Origin: Actinoplanes sp. TFC3
Lineage (GTDB): Bacteria; Actinomycetota; Actinomycetes; Mycobacteriales; Micromonosporaceae
Assembly: GCF_001553785.1 (NCBI RefSeq)
Contig: NZ_LOJP01000002.1
Coordinates: 609,844-673,843, forward strand
Direction: 5' to 3'
Length of the DNA: 64,000 nt
Both the position numbers and the translations under genes were made by a program. Positions 45,040-53,450 of this stretch are shown one piece after another (position 1 is the stretch's first letter; the number at the start of each line of letters is the position of its first letter). The notes below the pieces were generated by a model. The model was given only the letters and a program-made list of their open reading frames with translations. It did not search any database and had not been told where the DNA came from.

Positions 45040-45960
45040 TTATTTGCGTGATGTGAGGGCCTTGGCGAAGAAAGCGACGTTTGCCGGGCGCTCGGCCAGG
45101 CGGCGCATCAGGTAGCCGTACGACTGCTGGCCATAGGGCACATAGACGCGCACGGTGTGCCCGGCACCGGCCAGGCGGGCCTGCTCCTCCGGGCGGACGC
45201 CGAAGAGCAGCTGGAACTCGAACTCGTCGGCCTGGCGGTCGAACCAGCGCGCCCGGTCCTCGGCGATCGCGATCAGCCGGGGGTCATGCGTGGCCACCAT
45301 CGGGTAGCCCTCGCCGGACATCAGGATGTTGAGGCAGCGCACGTACGCCTTGTCGACGTCGAGCGCGGACTGGTAGGCCACCGACTCGGGCTCGGCGTAG
45401 GCGCCCTTGCACAGCCGCACCCGCGAGCCGGCCGTGGCCAGCTCGCGGCAGTCGCCCTCGGTGCGGCGCAGGTAGGCCTGCAGCACCGCACCGGTGCCGG
45501 GGTAGTCCTTGCGCAGCTCGCTGAGGATCTCCAGGGTCGAATCGGTGAGTGTGTGGTCCTCGGCGTCAAGGGTGACGGTGGTGCCCGCGTCCGTGGCGGC
45601 GGCGCAGATCGCGCGGGCGTAGTCGTACGCCATCCGGTCGTCGGCCTTCTGGCCCACTGCCGACAGCTTCAGGCTCACCTCGGCCGCCGGCGTCAGCCCG
45701 GCGCTCTTCAACCGGCCCAGCAGCAGCAAATACTGGTCGCGGGTGGCGGCCGCCTGCTCCGCGGTCAACGTGTCCTCACCGAGGTGGTCCAGGCTCACCG
45801 CCAGTCCGTCGTCGGCCAGGACCCGGCTGGTGCGCAACGCGTCGTCCACCCCGGCCCCGGCCACGAAGCGCTGGACGATCCCTTTGCTCAGCGGGACGGC
45901 GGTGACCAGCCGCTCCATCCGGGACGACCCGGCGGCGGCGAGAAAGACGGAACGCAGCAT
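45040..45960 (-). CDS. putA: Proline dehydrogenase
   Basis: 306 residues, the monofunctional bacterial size. A (beta-alpha)8 FAD enzyme with conserved KLSAVGQK, VTLDAEDHTLTD, RLCKGAYAEPESVAY, ATHDPRLI, FQLLFGVRPEE and VRVYVPYG. It oxidises proline to pyrroline-5-carboxylate and delivers electrons to the membrane quinone pool. The ATG at 45960 is chosen; a Met 13 codons earlier adds a hydrophobic leader without a site. The P5C dehydrogenase gene is not adjacent. Confidence 0.93.
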   Translation of the reverse strand: MLRSVFLAAAGSSRMERLVTAVPLSKGIVQRFVAGAGVDDALRTSRVLADDGLAVSLDHLGEDTLTAEQAAATRDQYLLLLGRLKSAGLTPAAEVSLKLSAVGQKADDRMAYDYARAICAAATDAGTTVTLDAEDHTLTDSTLEILSELRKDYPGTGAVLQAYLRRTEGDCRELATAGSRVRLCKGAYAEPESVAYQSALDVDKAYVRCLNILMSGEGYPMVATHDPRLIAIAEDRARWFDRQADEFEFQLLFGVRPEEQARLAGAGHTVRVYVPYGQQSYGYLMRRLAERPANVAFFAKALTSRK

Positions 45961-46033
45961 GGCCTGAGCGTATATCCACAGCGCCGCGCTCTCGACCATG
46001 TCCGTACGCCGCCGGGGCGGTTACCGTTGTCGG

Positions 46034-46576
46034 GTGAACTTCGATGCGTACGCGCGGACGGCCGTCGACTTGGTGAACGCGAGGCTGGATGACCTCGGCG
46101 GGCTCAAGGCGCTGTTCACCGGTGAGGAACTCGCCTGGATGGGCGACGAGGTCACCGAGAAGGACCTCGCCGGGCTGCGTCGCGCTCAGCGCCGGTTGCG
46201 CGAAGTCTTCGAGTACGGCACCAGCGGGCGCGACGCCGACGTGGTCACCGAGCTCAACTCGCTGCTGGAGGCCTATCCGGTGCAGCCCCGCATCTCCGGG
46301 CACGACGCCGGCGACTGGCACATGCACGTCACCGGGCGGGGCGCCTCGGTCGGTGCGGAATACCTGGCCGGCGCGGTGTGGGGGCTCTCGGTCTGGCTGT
46401 GTGAATACGGCAGCGCCCGGTTCGGCATCTGCGCCGACGAGCGCTGCGGCAACGTCTATCTGGACACGTCGTCGAACAACTGCCGGCGCTTCTGCTCCGA
46501 GCGTTGCGCGACCCGCTCGCACGTGGCCGCGCACCGCGCCCGCAAGCGCGCGGCGACGACTCTTACGCCCGCGTAA
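46034..46576 (+). CDS. CGNR zinc-finger (ABATE) protein
   Basis: 180 residues from a GTG (VNFDAYARTAVDLVN), the family's usual opening. An N-terminal ABATE helical domain is followed by the C-terminal CGNR finger: CADERCGNVYLDTSSNNCRR with FCSERCATR, giving four Cys ligands and the family signature. These proteins are presumed stress-responsive DNA-binding regulators. Its last 14 bases overlap the convergent isomerase gene. Confidence 0.88.
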   Translation: MNFDAYARTAVDLVNARLDDLGGLKALFTGEELAWMGDEVTEKDLAGLRRAQRRLREVFEYGTSGRDADVVTELNSLLEAYPVQPRISGHDAGDWHMHVTGRGASVGAEYLAGAVWGLSVWLCEYGSARFGICADERCGNVYLDTSSNNCRRFCSERCATRSHVAAHRARKRAATTLTPA

Positions 46577-47384
46577 TCGCCGGCGAGTCCGACTCCGCCG
46601 GGGTGAGGTAGCGGCGGGCGAACTCCAGCGATTCGCGCAGGTCCTGCACGCGAACCTCGCGATTGGCAACCTTGCGGGTGGACACCTCCAGCGCCACCGA
46701 GCCGGTGAAGCCGCGCCCGGCCAGCGACCGCAGCAGCTCCGCGCACGGCTGGGTGCCCCGGCCGGGCACCAGGTGCTCGTCTCGCCCCTCGCCGCTGCCG
46801 TCACCCAGGTGCACGTGCTTGAGCCCGGTCCCCATCCGGTCGGCCATCGCCAGCGAATCGGTGCGCGCGGCGGCACAGTGCGACAGGTCCAGCGTGTACG
46901 CGTCGTAGCTGGCCTCGGTGGGATCCCAGCCCGGCACGTACGGCACAAAGGAACGCCCGGCCATACGTACCGGATACATGTTCTCGATCGCGAACGTCGT
47001 GTCCGGGTGCCGCGCCTGCACCTTGGCCAGCCCCTCGGCGAAGTTGCGCGCGTAGTCACGCTGCCAGGTGAACGGCGGGTGCACCACCACGGTCGGCGCG
47101 CCGAGCGACTCGGCGAGCTGGGCGGCCCGGGTGAGCCGTTCCCACGGGTCCGGGCTCCACACCCGTTGGGTCACCAGCAGACAGGGCGCATGCACCGACA
47201 GCACCGGCACGTCATAGTGCTTCGCCAGCCCCTGCAGGGCACCGGCGTCCTGACTGACCGCGTCGGTCCACACCATGATTTCGACCCCGTCGTACCCCAC
47301 CGTGGCCGCCATCTCGAACGCGGCGGCGGTCGGCTCGGGGAACACCGAGGAGCTGGACAGCAGTACGGGGACATCCGAAGTCAC
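46563..47384 (-). CDS. Sugar-phosphate isomerase/epimerase-like TIM barrel (Rv0498-like)
   Basis: 273 residues from a GTG. AP-endonuclease-2/xylose-isomerase-like TIM barrel: GYDGVEIMVW, LSVHAPCLL, VVVHPPFTWQRDYA, FAIENMYP, LDLSHCAAA, KHVHLGDGSG and GSVALEVSTRKV carry the metal-binding His, Glu and Asp positions of the family. The substrate is unknown. It occupies the same relative position as Rv0498 in mycobacteria. Confidence 0.85.
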   Translation of the reverse strand: MTSDVPVLLSSSSVFPEPTAAAFEMAATVGYDGVEIMVWTDAVSQDAGALQGLAKHYDVPVLSVHAPCLLVTQRVWSPDPWERLTRAAQLAESLGAPTVVVHPPFTWQRDYARNFAEGLAKVQARHPDTTFAIENMYPVRMAGRSFVPYVPGWDPTEASYDAYTLDLSHCAAARTDSLAMADRMGTGLKHVHLGDGSGEGRDEHLVPGRGTQPCAELLRSLAGRGFTGSVALEVSTRKVANREVRVQDLRESLEFARRYLTPAESDSPAITRA

Positions 47385-47496
47385 AGGGTCAAGGGTAGTC
47401 CGGCCAGTCATCGCTGCCACTGGGTCGCCGGGATACACCACGCAAAACGGTCCGCCCGCGCGCTGGGCTTGTGCCTGCCCGCGTACGCTTGCGCAG

Positions 47497-48387
47497 GTGA
47501 GTCGCCGCACCCAGCTCCGTATCGTCCTGGACGACACGGCTGCCGCCCGCGCCCGCGAGGTTGACCTGGATTTCCCTCGCGAGTGGATCGAGTTCACCGA
47601 CCCCGCCGACGACCAGCACGTGGTCCGCGCCGACCTGACCTGGCTGCTGTCCCGGTGGACCTGCGTGTTCGGGTCGGCCTGCCACGGCATCATCGCCGGT
47701 CGCGCGCAGGAGGGGTGCTGCTCGCACGGGGCCTTCTTCACCGACGCCGACGACGAGAACCGGACGAAGGCCGCGGCCGCCAAGCTGACCCCGGAAACGT
47801 GGCAGCACTACCGGCGTGGGTTCAAGAACTACACCGAGATGGACACGATTGACGGGTCCAAGCCGGCCCGGCGCACCGCCACCCAGGCCGGGGACGGGCC
47901 GTGCGTGTTCCTCAACGATGCCGATTTTGCCGGGGGCGGGGGCTGCGCCCTGCACGCCCAGGCGCTGCGCGACGGGGTGCACCCGCTGACGTACAAGCCG
48001 GATGTGTGCTGGCAGTTGCCGGTGCGCCGGGAGCAGGACTGGACCAAGCGCCCCGACGGCACCAAATACCTGTTGTCCACGCTCACCGAGTTCGACCGCC
48101 GCGGCTGGGGGCCGGGCGGGCACGATCTGGACTGGTGGTGCACGTCTTCACCGGACGCCCACGTGGGCACCGAGCCGATGTACAAGTCGTATGGTCCCGA
48201 GCTGGCCGCGCTGATCGGCCAGGAGGCGTACACCGAGCTGTCCCGGCTGTGCGACGCCCGGCTGGCCGCCGGGGTCGTGGCCGTGCACCCGGCCACCGCA
48301 GCGGCAGCCGCGGCCGCGAAGCCGAAAAAGCGGGGCGGCCGCGAACCGGCCACCCCGCCTCAGACTCCTCAGGGCTCGAACTTGTAG
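47497..48387 (+). CDS. Conserved actinobacterial Cys-rich protein (Rv0495c-like)
   Basis: 296 residues from a GTG. Conserved Cys clusters (CVFGSACHGIIAGRAQEGCCSHG; CVFLNDADF with GGGCALHAQ; CWQLPVRR; WWCTSS) suggest a zinc or Fe-S site, as in YkgJ-like proteins. The C-terminal 35 residues are Ala/Lys/Pro-rich. It is next to regX3-senX3 as Rv0495c is in mycobacteria. Its last 19 bases overlap the 3' end of the convergent regX3. No function can be assigned. Confidence 0.8.
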   Translation: MSRRTQLRIVLDDTAAARAREVDLDFPREWIEFTDPADDQHVVRADLTWLLSRWTCVFGSACHGIIAGRAQEGCCSHGAFFTDADDENRTKAAAAKLTPETWQHYRRGFKNYTEMDTIDGSKPARRTATQAGDGPCVFLNDADFAGGGGCALHAQALRDGVHPLTYKPDVCWQLPVRREQDWTKRPDGTKYLLSTLTEFDRRGWGPGGHDLDWWCTSSPDAHVGTEPMYKSYGPELAALIGQEAYTELSRLCDARLAAGVVAVHPATAAAAAAAKPKKRGGREPATPPQTPQGSNL

Positions 48388-49052
48388 CCGAGGCCGCGCA
48401 CGGTCACGATGTAGCGCGGCGCCGACGGCTCCGGCTCGACCTTGGAGCGCAGCCGCTTGACGTGCACGTCAAGGGTCTTGGTGTCACCGACGTAGTCGGC
48501 GCCCCAGACCCGGTCGATGAGCTGGCCGCGGGTCAGCACCCGGCCGGCGTTGCGCAGCAGGAGTTCGAGCAGCTCGAATTCCTTGAGCGGCAACTGCACG
48601 CCGGTGCCGTCCACGGTGACGACGTGGCGTTCCACGTCCATGCGCACCGGACCGGCGGCCAGCGTCGGCGTGGTGACCTCGGCCGCCTCGGCACCCTGGC
48701 GGCGCAGCACCGCGCGGATCCGGGCGACCAGCTCCCGCGGCGAGTACGGCTTGGTCACATAGTCGTCGGCGCCGATTTCCAGCCCGACCACCTTGTCGAT
48801 CTCGCTGTCCCGGGCGGTCACCATGATGATCGGGACGGCGGAGCGCTGCCGTAGCTGACGGCACACCTCGGTGCCCGACATCTCGGGCAGCATGAGGTCG
48901 AGCAGGACGATGTCGGCGCCGGTCCGGTCGAACTGGGTCAGCGCCGAGGTGCCGGTCGGTGCGACCGAGACCTCGAAGCCCTCCTTGCGGAGCATGTACG
49001 ACAGGGCGTCGGAGAACGACTCTTCATCCTCGACCACGAGCACGCGAGCCAA
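48369..49052 (-). CDS. regX3: OmpR-family response regulator RegX3/PhoP
   Basis: 227 residues. A receiver domain with Asp52 (VLLDLMLP) as the phosphoacceptor, acidic pair E9/D10-type residues (VVEDEE), Thr (MVTARD) and Lys (YVTKPYS); then a winged-helix output domain with LPLKEFELLELLLRNAGRVLTR and DVHVKRLRSKVE. With SenX3 it forms the phosphate-starvation two-component system. The kinase gene lies 29 bases upstream on the same strand. Confidence 0.95.
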   Translation of the reverse strand: MARVLVVEDEESFSDALSYMLRKEGFEVSVAPTGTSALTQFDRTGADIVLLDLMLPEMSGTEVCRQLRQRSAVPIIMVTARDSEIDKVVGLEIGADDYVTKPYSPRELVARIRAVLRRQGAEAAEVTTPTLAAGPVRMDVERHVVTVDGTGVQLPLKEFELLELLLRNAGRVLTRGQLIDRVWGADYVGDTKTLDVHVKRLRSKVEPEPSAPRYIVTVRGLGYKFEP

Positions 49053-49081
49053 TGGGTTTCCTTTCCTGCTTCCGCCGGCCG

Positions 49082-50380
49082 TCAGGCCGAGGGGAGCCCG
49101 GCCGCGCCGGACTCGATCTCAATCGCCGCCGGTAACGGCAGCGGGGATTCCGGGGGTCGCGCCGGTAGGCGCAGGGTGAACGTCGAGCCACCACCAAGGG
49201 TGCTGGTGACCTCGACGCGGCCGCCGTGGTTGGTGGCGATGTGCTTGACGATCGCCAGGCCCAGTCCCGTGCCGCCGGTGGAGCGGGACCGTGCCTGGTC
49301 GGCCCGGTAGAAACGTTCGAAGATCCGGTCGACGTCGTGCGGGGCGATGCCGATGCCCTGGTCGGTGACGTCGATCTCGATCCAGTCGTCGTCCTGGCGC
49401 ATGGTGAGCAGGACCTGGGTGTCCTCGCCCGAGTACGCGATGGCGTTCTCCACCAGGTTCGTCACCGCGGTGGCGACCTGGCTGTCGCTGCCGTACACGG
49501 TCGCGCCCTTGGGACCGGTGTAGGCCACCTCGATGCTCTTGGCCGAGGCGGTGGTGCGGGTGCGGTCGACCACCTCGGCGATCACCCAGTCCAGGGCTAC
49601 CGGTTCCGGGGTGGGCAGCGGCTCCGCGCCCTGCAGCCGGGTCAGTTCGAGCAGCTCGTTCACCAGCCGGCCCATCCGGGCGGATTCGTGGTGGATGCGC
49701 TCGGCGAAGCGGCGGGCCGCGATCAGATCCTCGGATTGGGCTTCCGGGGCCGTCTCGGGCAGCTCGGTCGCGTCAAGCAGCGCCTCCGCCAGCAGCTGCA
49801 AGGCACCAATCGGCGTCTTGAGCTCGTGGCTGACGTTGGCCACGAAGTCGCGGCGGACCCGGGCCAGGCGGTGCGACTCGGTCACATCGGCGGCCTCGAC
49901 CGCGACGTGCGTGGTGTTCAACGCCACCGCGCGCAGGTGCAGGCCGAGCGGGGCGCTTGTGCTTCCGGCCCGGCCGCGTGGCAGATCAAGTTCGACTTCC
50001 CGGCGTACGCCCGTACGGCGCACCTGCCCGGCGAGCGTCCGCAGGATCGGGTGTGCAGCGATCGTGCCCGGCGCCCCACCCGAGCGCAGCAGGCCCATGG
50101 CCCGCGCCGCCGGGTTGACCAGCACCGGCTCGTCCTCGCCGTCGAGTACGACCACGCCGACCCGCAGCGAGTCGAGGCTCTTGCGGCCCAGGCCCTTGAG
50201 CCCGTGCTTGCCGACCCGCTCCTCGTCCTCGGTGTCGATCTTTCGTCCCCCCTCGATCGGTCCAGCGGCGCCGGCCACACGTTTGTGCACGCCGAACCGC
50301 TGGGTACGGGACAGCAGCAGGCCCACGCCCACGCCGGCGGCGAGCGCGATGATGATGGCCGTGCTGTACACCGTGTCCAC
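49082..50380 (-). CDS. senX3: Sensor histidine kinase SenX3/PhoR
   Basis: 432 residues from a GTG. One N-terminal membrane helix (STAIIIALAAGVGVGLLL), a PAS-like domain (VGVVVLDGEDEPVLVNPAA), the DHp helix with His185 in NVSHELKTPIG, and a full catalytic domain (N box NLVENAIAYS, G1 DQGIGIAPHD, F box, G2 GTGLGLAIVKHI). With only one membrane helix it fits the SenX3 type, which takes its signal through PhoU and the Pst transporter. It is divergent from phoU. Confidence 0.95.
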   Translation of the reverse strand: MDTVYSTAIIIALAAGVGVGLLLSRTQRFGVHKRVAGAAGPIEGGRKIDTEDEERVGKHGLKGLGRKSLDSLRVGVVVLDGEDEPVLVNPAARAMGLLRSGGAPGTIAAHPILRTLAGQVRRTGVRREVELDLPRGRAGSTSAPLGLHLRAVALNTTHVAVEAADVTESHRLARVRRDFVANVSHELKTPIGALQLLAEALLDATELPETAPEAQSEDLIAARRFAERIHHESARMGRLVNELLELTRLQGAEPLPTPEPVALDWVIAEVVDRTRTTASAKSIEVAYTGPKGATVYGSDSQVATAVTNLVENAIAYSGEDTQVLLTMRQDDDWIEIDVTDQGIGIAPHDVDRIFERFYRADQARSRSTGGTGLGLAIVKHIATNHGGRVEVTSTLGGGSTFTLRLPARPPESPLPLPAAIEIESGAAGLPSA

Positions 50381-50452
50381 GCAGCGATCGTAGGGTCTTT
50401 GTTTACCTGGACCGTACGCTGAAACGGACATATCCGGCGCACTTCGAAGAAA

Positions 50453-50495
50453 GTTCACCACCCGGTCCGGCGTCGTTCATCGCCGTTCATGTCCA
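50453..50495. promoter_or_regulatory. PHO-box-like direct repeats
   Basis: GTTCACC, GTTCATC and GTTCATG begin at 50453, 50475 and 50485. The 22-base and 10-base spacings fit the 11-base direct-repeat units of actinobacterial PHO boxes (GTTCACC). They lie in the divergent senX3-phoU gap, where RegX3/PhoP autoregulation is expected. Confidence 0.6.
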
Positions 50496-50588
50496 CGCCG
50501 CCGAGCCCTCTTAGCGTGACTCATGCAAGCCCTGCTCACCAACGGCTGCCGGCCCGGCGCGGGCAGCCCACAACCCCGGGAAGACAAC

Positions 50589-51230
50589 ATGCGCGAGGAG
50601 TTTCAGGCCGATCTCAACGAGGTCAGTCGCCTGCTGGTGACGATGGCGGAGGCGGTGCGCGCGGCGTTGCGCAAGGCGACGACCGCCCTGCTGACCGCCG
50701 ACCGGGAGGCCGCCGAAGCGGTGCTGGCCCGCGATGCCGAGGTGGATGAGATCTACCGTCAGGTCGAGACCAAGGTGGCCGACACCATCGCCCGCCAGGC
50801 CCCGGTCGCCTCCGACCTGCGCATGGTGATCACCGCACTGCACATCTCGGCGGACCTGGAGCGGATGGGCGACCTGGCCGAGCACGTGGCCAAGACCGCG
50901 CTGCGCCGGCACCCCTCCCCCGCCGTACCGGCCGAACTGCGCCCGGTGTTCCGGCAGATGTCCGAGGTCGCCGACCAGATGGCCGACAAGATCACCAACG
51001 TCCTGGCCAGCCCCGACGCCAACCTGGCGGCGGAGCTAGAGAAGGACGACGACGCGATGGACGACCTCGAACGCGATCTGTTCAAGGTCCTGCTGGCCGA
51101 CGACTGGCCGTACGGGGCGGAGACTGCTATCGATGGCGCGCTGCTGGGCCGCTTCTACGAGCGCTACGCCGACCACGCCGTGAACTCCGGCGAGCAGATG
51201 ATCTATCTGATCACGGGCGAGCAGGTCTGA
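50589..51230 (+). CDS. phoU: Phosphate-signalling protein PhoU
   Basis: 213 residues of two three-helix bundles. The N-terminal repeat has EEFQADLNEVSRLLVTMAEAVRAAL and the second has VASDLRMVITALHISADLERMGDLAEHVAK with the metal-binding E/DxxxD pattern; HAVNSGEQMIYLITGE is typical near the end. It represses the phosphate kinase when phosphate is plentiful. The ATG at 50589 is preferred; an upstream ATG at 50523 adds a non-family leader. Confidence 0.94.
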   Translation: MREEFQADLNEVSRLLVTMAEAVRAALRKATTALLTADREAAEAVLARDAEVDEIYRQVETKVADTIARQAPVASDLRMVITALHISADLERMGDLAEHVAKTALRRHPSPAVPAELRPVFRQMSEVADQMADKITNVLASPDANLAAELEKDDDAMDDLERDLFKVLLADDWPYGAETAIDGALLGRFYERYADHAVNSGEQMIYLITGEQV

Positions 51231-51249
51231 TCGACCTTCTGAGAGGTCG

Positions 51250-51282
51250 AGAGCCGGGGCGCCACCGGGGCGCCCCGGCTCT
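51250..51282. terminator. Strong bidirectional hairpin terminator
   Basis: A perfect 14-bp stem AGAGCCGGGGCGCC / GGCGCCCCGGCTCT with a 5-base loop, between phoU and the convergent gpmA gene. Confidence 0.8.
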
Positions 51283-51291
51283 TCCGTGTGC

Positions 51292-52038
51292 TCAGCGTCC
51301 CTGGTTGGCGACCGCGGCCGCGGCTTCCTTGGCGGTCTCCGGGTCCAGGTAGGCACCGCCGGCGGTGATCGGGCGCAGCGCCTCATCGAGGTCGTAGCGC
51401 AGCGGGATGCCGGTGGGGATGTTCAGCTTGGCGATCGCCTCGTCGGAGATCTGGTCGAGGTGCTTGACGATCGCGCGCAGCGAGTTGCCGTGCGCGGCCA
51501 CCAGCACCGTCTTGCCCGCCAGCAGGTCCGGCACGATCGCGTCGTACCAGTAGGGCAGGGCGCGCAGCAGGACGTCCTTGAGGCACTCCGAGCGCGGCTT
51601 GATCTCGGGCGGCAGGTTGGCGTAGCGGGCGTCGTCGAACTGCGAGTACTCGTCACCGTCGGCGATCGGCGGCGGCGGCACGTCGTACGAGCGGCGCCAG
51701 AGCATGAACTGCTCCTCGCCGAACTCCTCGAGGGTCTGCTTCTTGTCCTTGCCCTGCAGCGCGCCGTAGTGGCGCTCGTTGAGCCGCCAGGAGCGCCGCA
51801 CCGGGATCCAGTGGCGGTCGGCGGTGTGCAGGGCGATCTCGCTTGTCCGGATGGCGCGGCGCAGCACGCTGGTGTGCACCACGTCGGGCAGCAGGCCGTG
51901 CTCCTTGAGCAACTCACCGCCGCGGCGGGCTTCGGTCTCCCCCTTGGTGTTCAGGTCCACGTCGACCCAGCCGGTGAAGAGGTTCTTGGCGTTCCACTCG
52001 CTCTCGCCGTGGCGCAGCAGCACAAGGGTCCCAGTCAT
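51292..52038 (-). CDS. gpmA: 2,3-bisphosphoglycerate-dependent phosphoglycerate mutase
   Basis: About 248 residues from the ATG at 52038 (a double ATG at 52047-52050 is an alternative). Histidine phosphatase motif LVLLRHGESEWNAKNLFTGW with the phosphorylated His, LNERHYGALQGKDK, and AAHGNSLRAIVKHL with the second catalytic His. It interconverts 3- and 2-phosphoglycerate in glycolysis. gpm next to senX3-regX3 is conserved in mycobacteria (Rv0489-Rv0491). Confidence 0.95.
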   Translation of the reverse strand: MTGTLVLLRHGESEWNAKNLFTGWVDVDLNTKGETEARRGGELLKEHGLLPDVVHTSVLRRAIRTSEIALHTADRHWIPVRRSWRLNERHYGALQGKDKKQTLEEFGEEQFMLWRRSYDVPPPPIADGDEYSQFDDARYANLPPEIKPRSECLKDVLLRALPYWYDAIVPDLLAGKTVLVAAHGNSLRAIVKHLDQISDEAIAKLNIPTGIPLRYDLDEALRPITAGGAYLDPETAKEAAAAVANQGR

Positions 52039-52157
52039 GAGATCCATCATGACCTAGTGCCCAACGACACCGGGAAACCGGGCTGCGCTCGTACCCGAGG
52101 ATTATTAGGTTGTAAGTCCTCACGGTTTTACTGGTGCTTACAGATCGGGGACTGAGC

Positions 52158-53450
52158 GTGCGCGGGTGGTTACGGGAAGCGGCTGGCGGGCTGCCTCGGC
52201 AGTTCTGGTTCCTCTGGGCCGGCACGCTGATCAACCGGCTCGGCGCGTTCGTGGTGCTCTATCTGGCGATCTACCTCACCCAGGACCTGCACTTCACGCC
52301 CAGCAAGGCCGGTCTTGTGCTTGGCGCCTACGGCGTGGGCGGCGCGGCCGGCACCCTGACCGGCGGGGTGCTCGCCGATCGCTGGGGGCGGCGCCCGACG
52401 ATGCTGACCTCCCAGTTCGCGGCCGCAGTGCTGATGCTGGCGCTGGGCTTCGCCGACGGTTTTTGGCAGTTGCTGCTCGGCACGCTGGTGCTGGGGCTGT
52501 TCACCGAGGGCGTCCGCCCGGCGTTCCAGGCGATGATGATCGACGTCGTGCCGGATGCCGACCGGGTCCGGGCCTACTCGCTGAACTACTGGGCGATCAA
52601 CCTCGGTTTCGCCTGCTCAGCGGTGCTGGCCGGGCTCGCCGCGAAGGCCAGCTATCTGCTGCTGTTCGTCGTCGACGCCGGTTCGACACTGCTCACCGCC
52701 TGCATCAGCCTGATCTTCCTCGCCGAGACGCGGCCGGTGCGCGCGGCGATCCGGCGGGTCAAGGGCCCCGGGCTCGGCACGGTCTTCAAGGACCGGGTGT
52801 TCGTGGTCTTCCTGGTGCTCAACTTCCTCATCGTGCTGGTGTTCATGCAGCACACCTCGACGCTGCCGATCGCGATGACCACGGACGGGCTGAGCACCTC
52901 CACGTTCGGCTGGGTGATCGCCATCAACGGCTTGATGATCGTGCTCGGGCAACTGTTCGTGCCCAAGCTGATCGACGGGTACAACCGCTCGCGGGTGCTG
53001 GCGCTGGCCATCCTGATCGTCGGGGCCGGGTTCGGGCTGACCGCGTTCGCCGACTCGGCCGGCTTCTACGCGGTGACCGTGGTGGTCTGGACGCTCGGCG
53101 AAATGCTGCAGGCGCCGTCGAACTCGGCCCTGGTCGCCGAGCTGTCGCCGTCGCTGTTGCGCGGGCGCTACCAGGGCGTCAACTCACTGTCCTGGTCGGC
53201 GGGCTCGGCGCTGGCCCCGGCCATCGGCGGCTTCGTGCAGCAGCACGGCGGCAACGTGGTGCTGTGGCTGAGTTGTGCGGCGATCGGCGGGGTGGTGGCG
53301 GCCGGCCAGTTGCTGTCCGGCCCGGCCCGCGAGCGGCGGGCCAGCGAGCTGCGCGTCTCCGAGCTGTCCCCGTCGGAGCCGCCGGTGGCCACCGAGATCC
53401 TGCACGAGGAGGACGTCACCCCACCAGTTCCGCCACGACCAGCTCAGTAA
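52158..53450 (+). CDS. MFS transporter, copy 1
   Basis: 430 residues, about twelve membrane helices, with the MFS motif A form GGVLADRWGRRPTML after helix 2. The N-terminal region (AAGGLPRQFWFLWAGTLINRLGAF) closely parallels the second MFS protein 5 kb away (AAGGLPATYWFLWTGLLINRVGGF), and IDVVP is shared. Drug or metabolite efflux is likely but the substrate is unknown. The GTG at 52158 has GGGGA upstream; a GTG eight codons earlier is an alternative. Its 3' end overlaps the convergent CheW-repeat gene by 35 bases. Confidence 0.88.
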   Translation: MRGWLREAAGGLPRQFWFLWAGTLINRLGAFVVLYLAIYLTQDLHFTPSKAGLVLGAYGVGGAAGTLTGGVLADRWGRRPTMLTSQFAAAVLMLALGFADGFWQLLLGTLVLGLFTEGVRPAFQAMMIDVVPDADRVRAYSLNYWAINLGFACSAVLAGLAAKASYLLLFVVDAGSTLLTACISLIFLAETRPVRAAIRRVKGPGLGTVFKDRVFVVFLVLNFLIVLVFMQHTSTLPIAMTTDGLSTSTFGWVIAINGLMIVLGQLFVPKLIDGYNRSRVLALAILIVGAGFGLTAFADSAGFYAVTVVVWTLGEMLQAPSNSALVAELSPSLLRGRYQGVNSLSWSAGSALAPAIGGFVQQHGGNVVLWLSCAAIGGVVAAGQLLSGPARERRASELRVSELSPSEPPVATEILHEEDVTPPVPPRPAQ

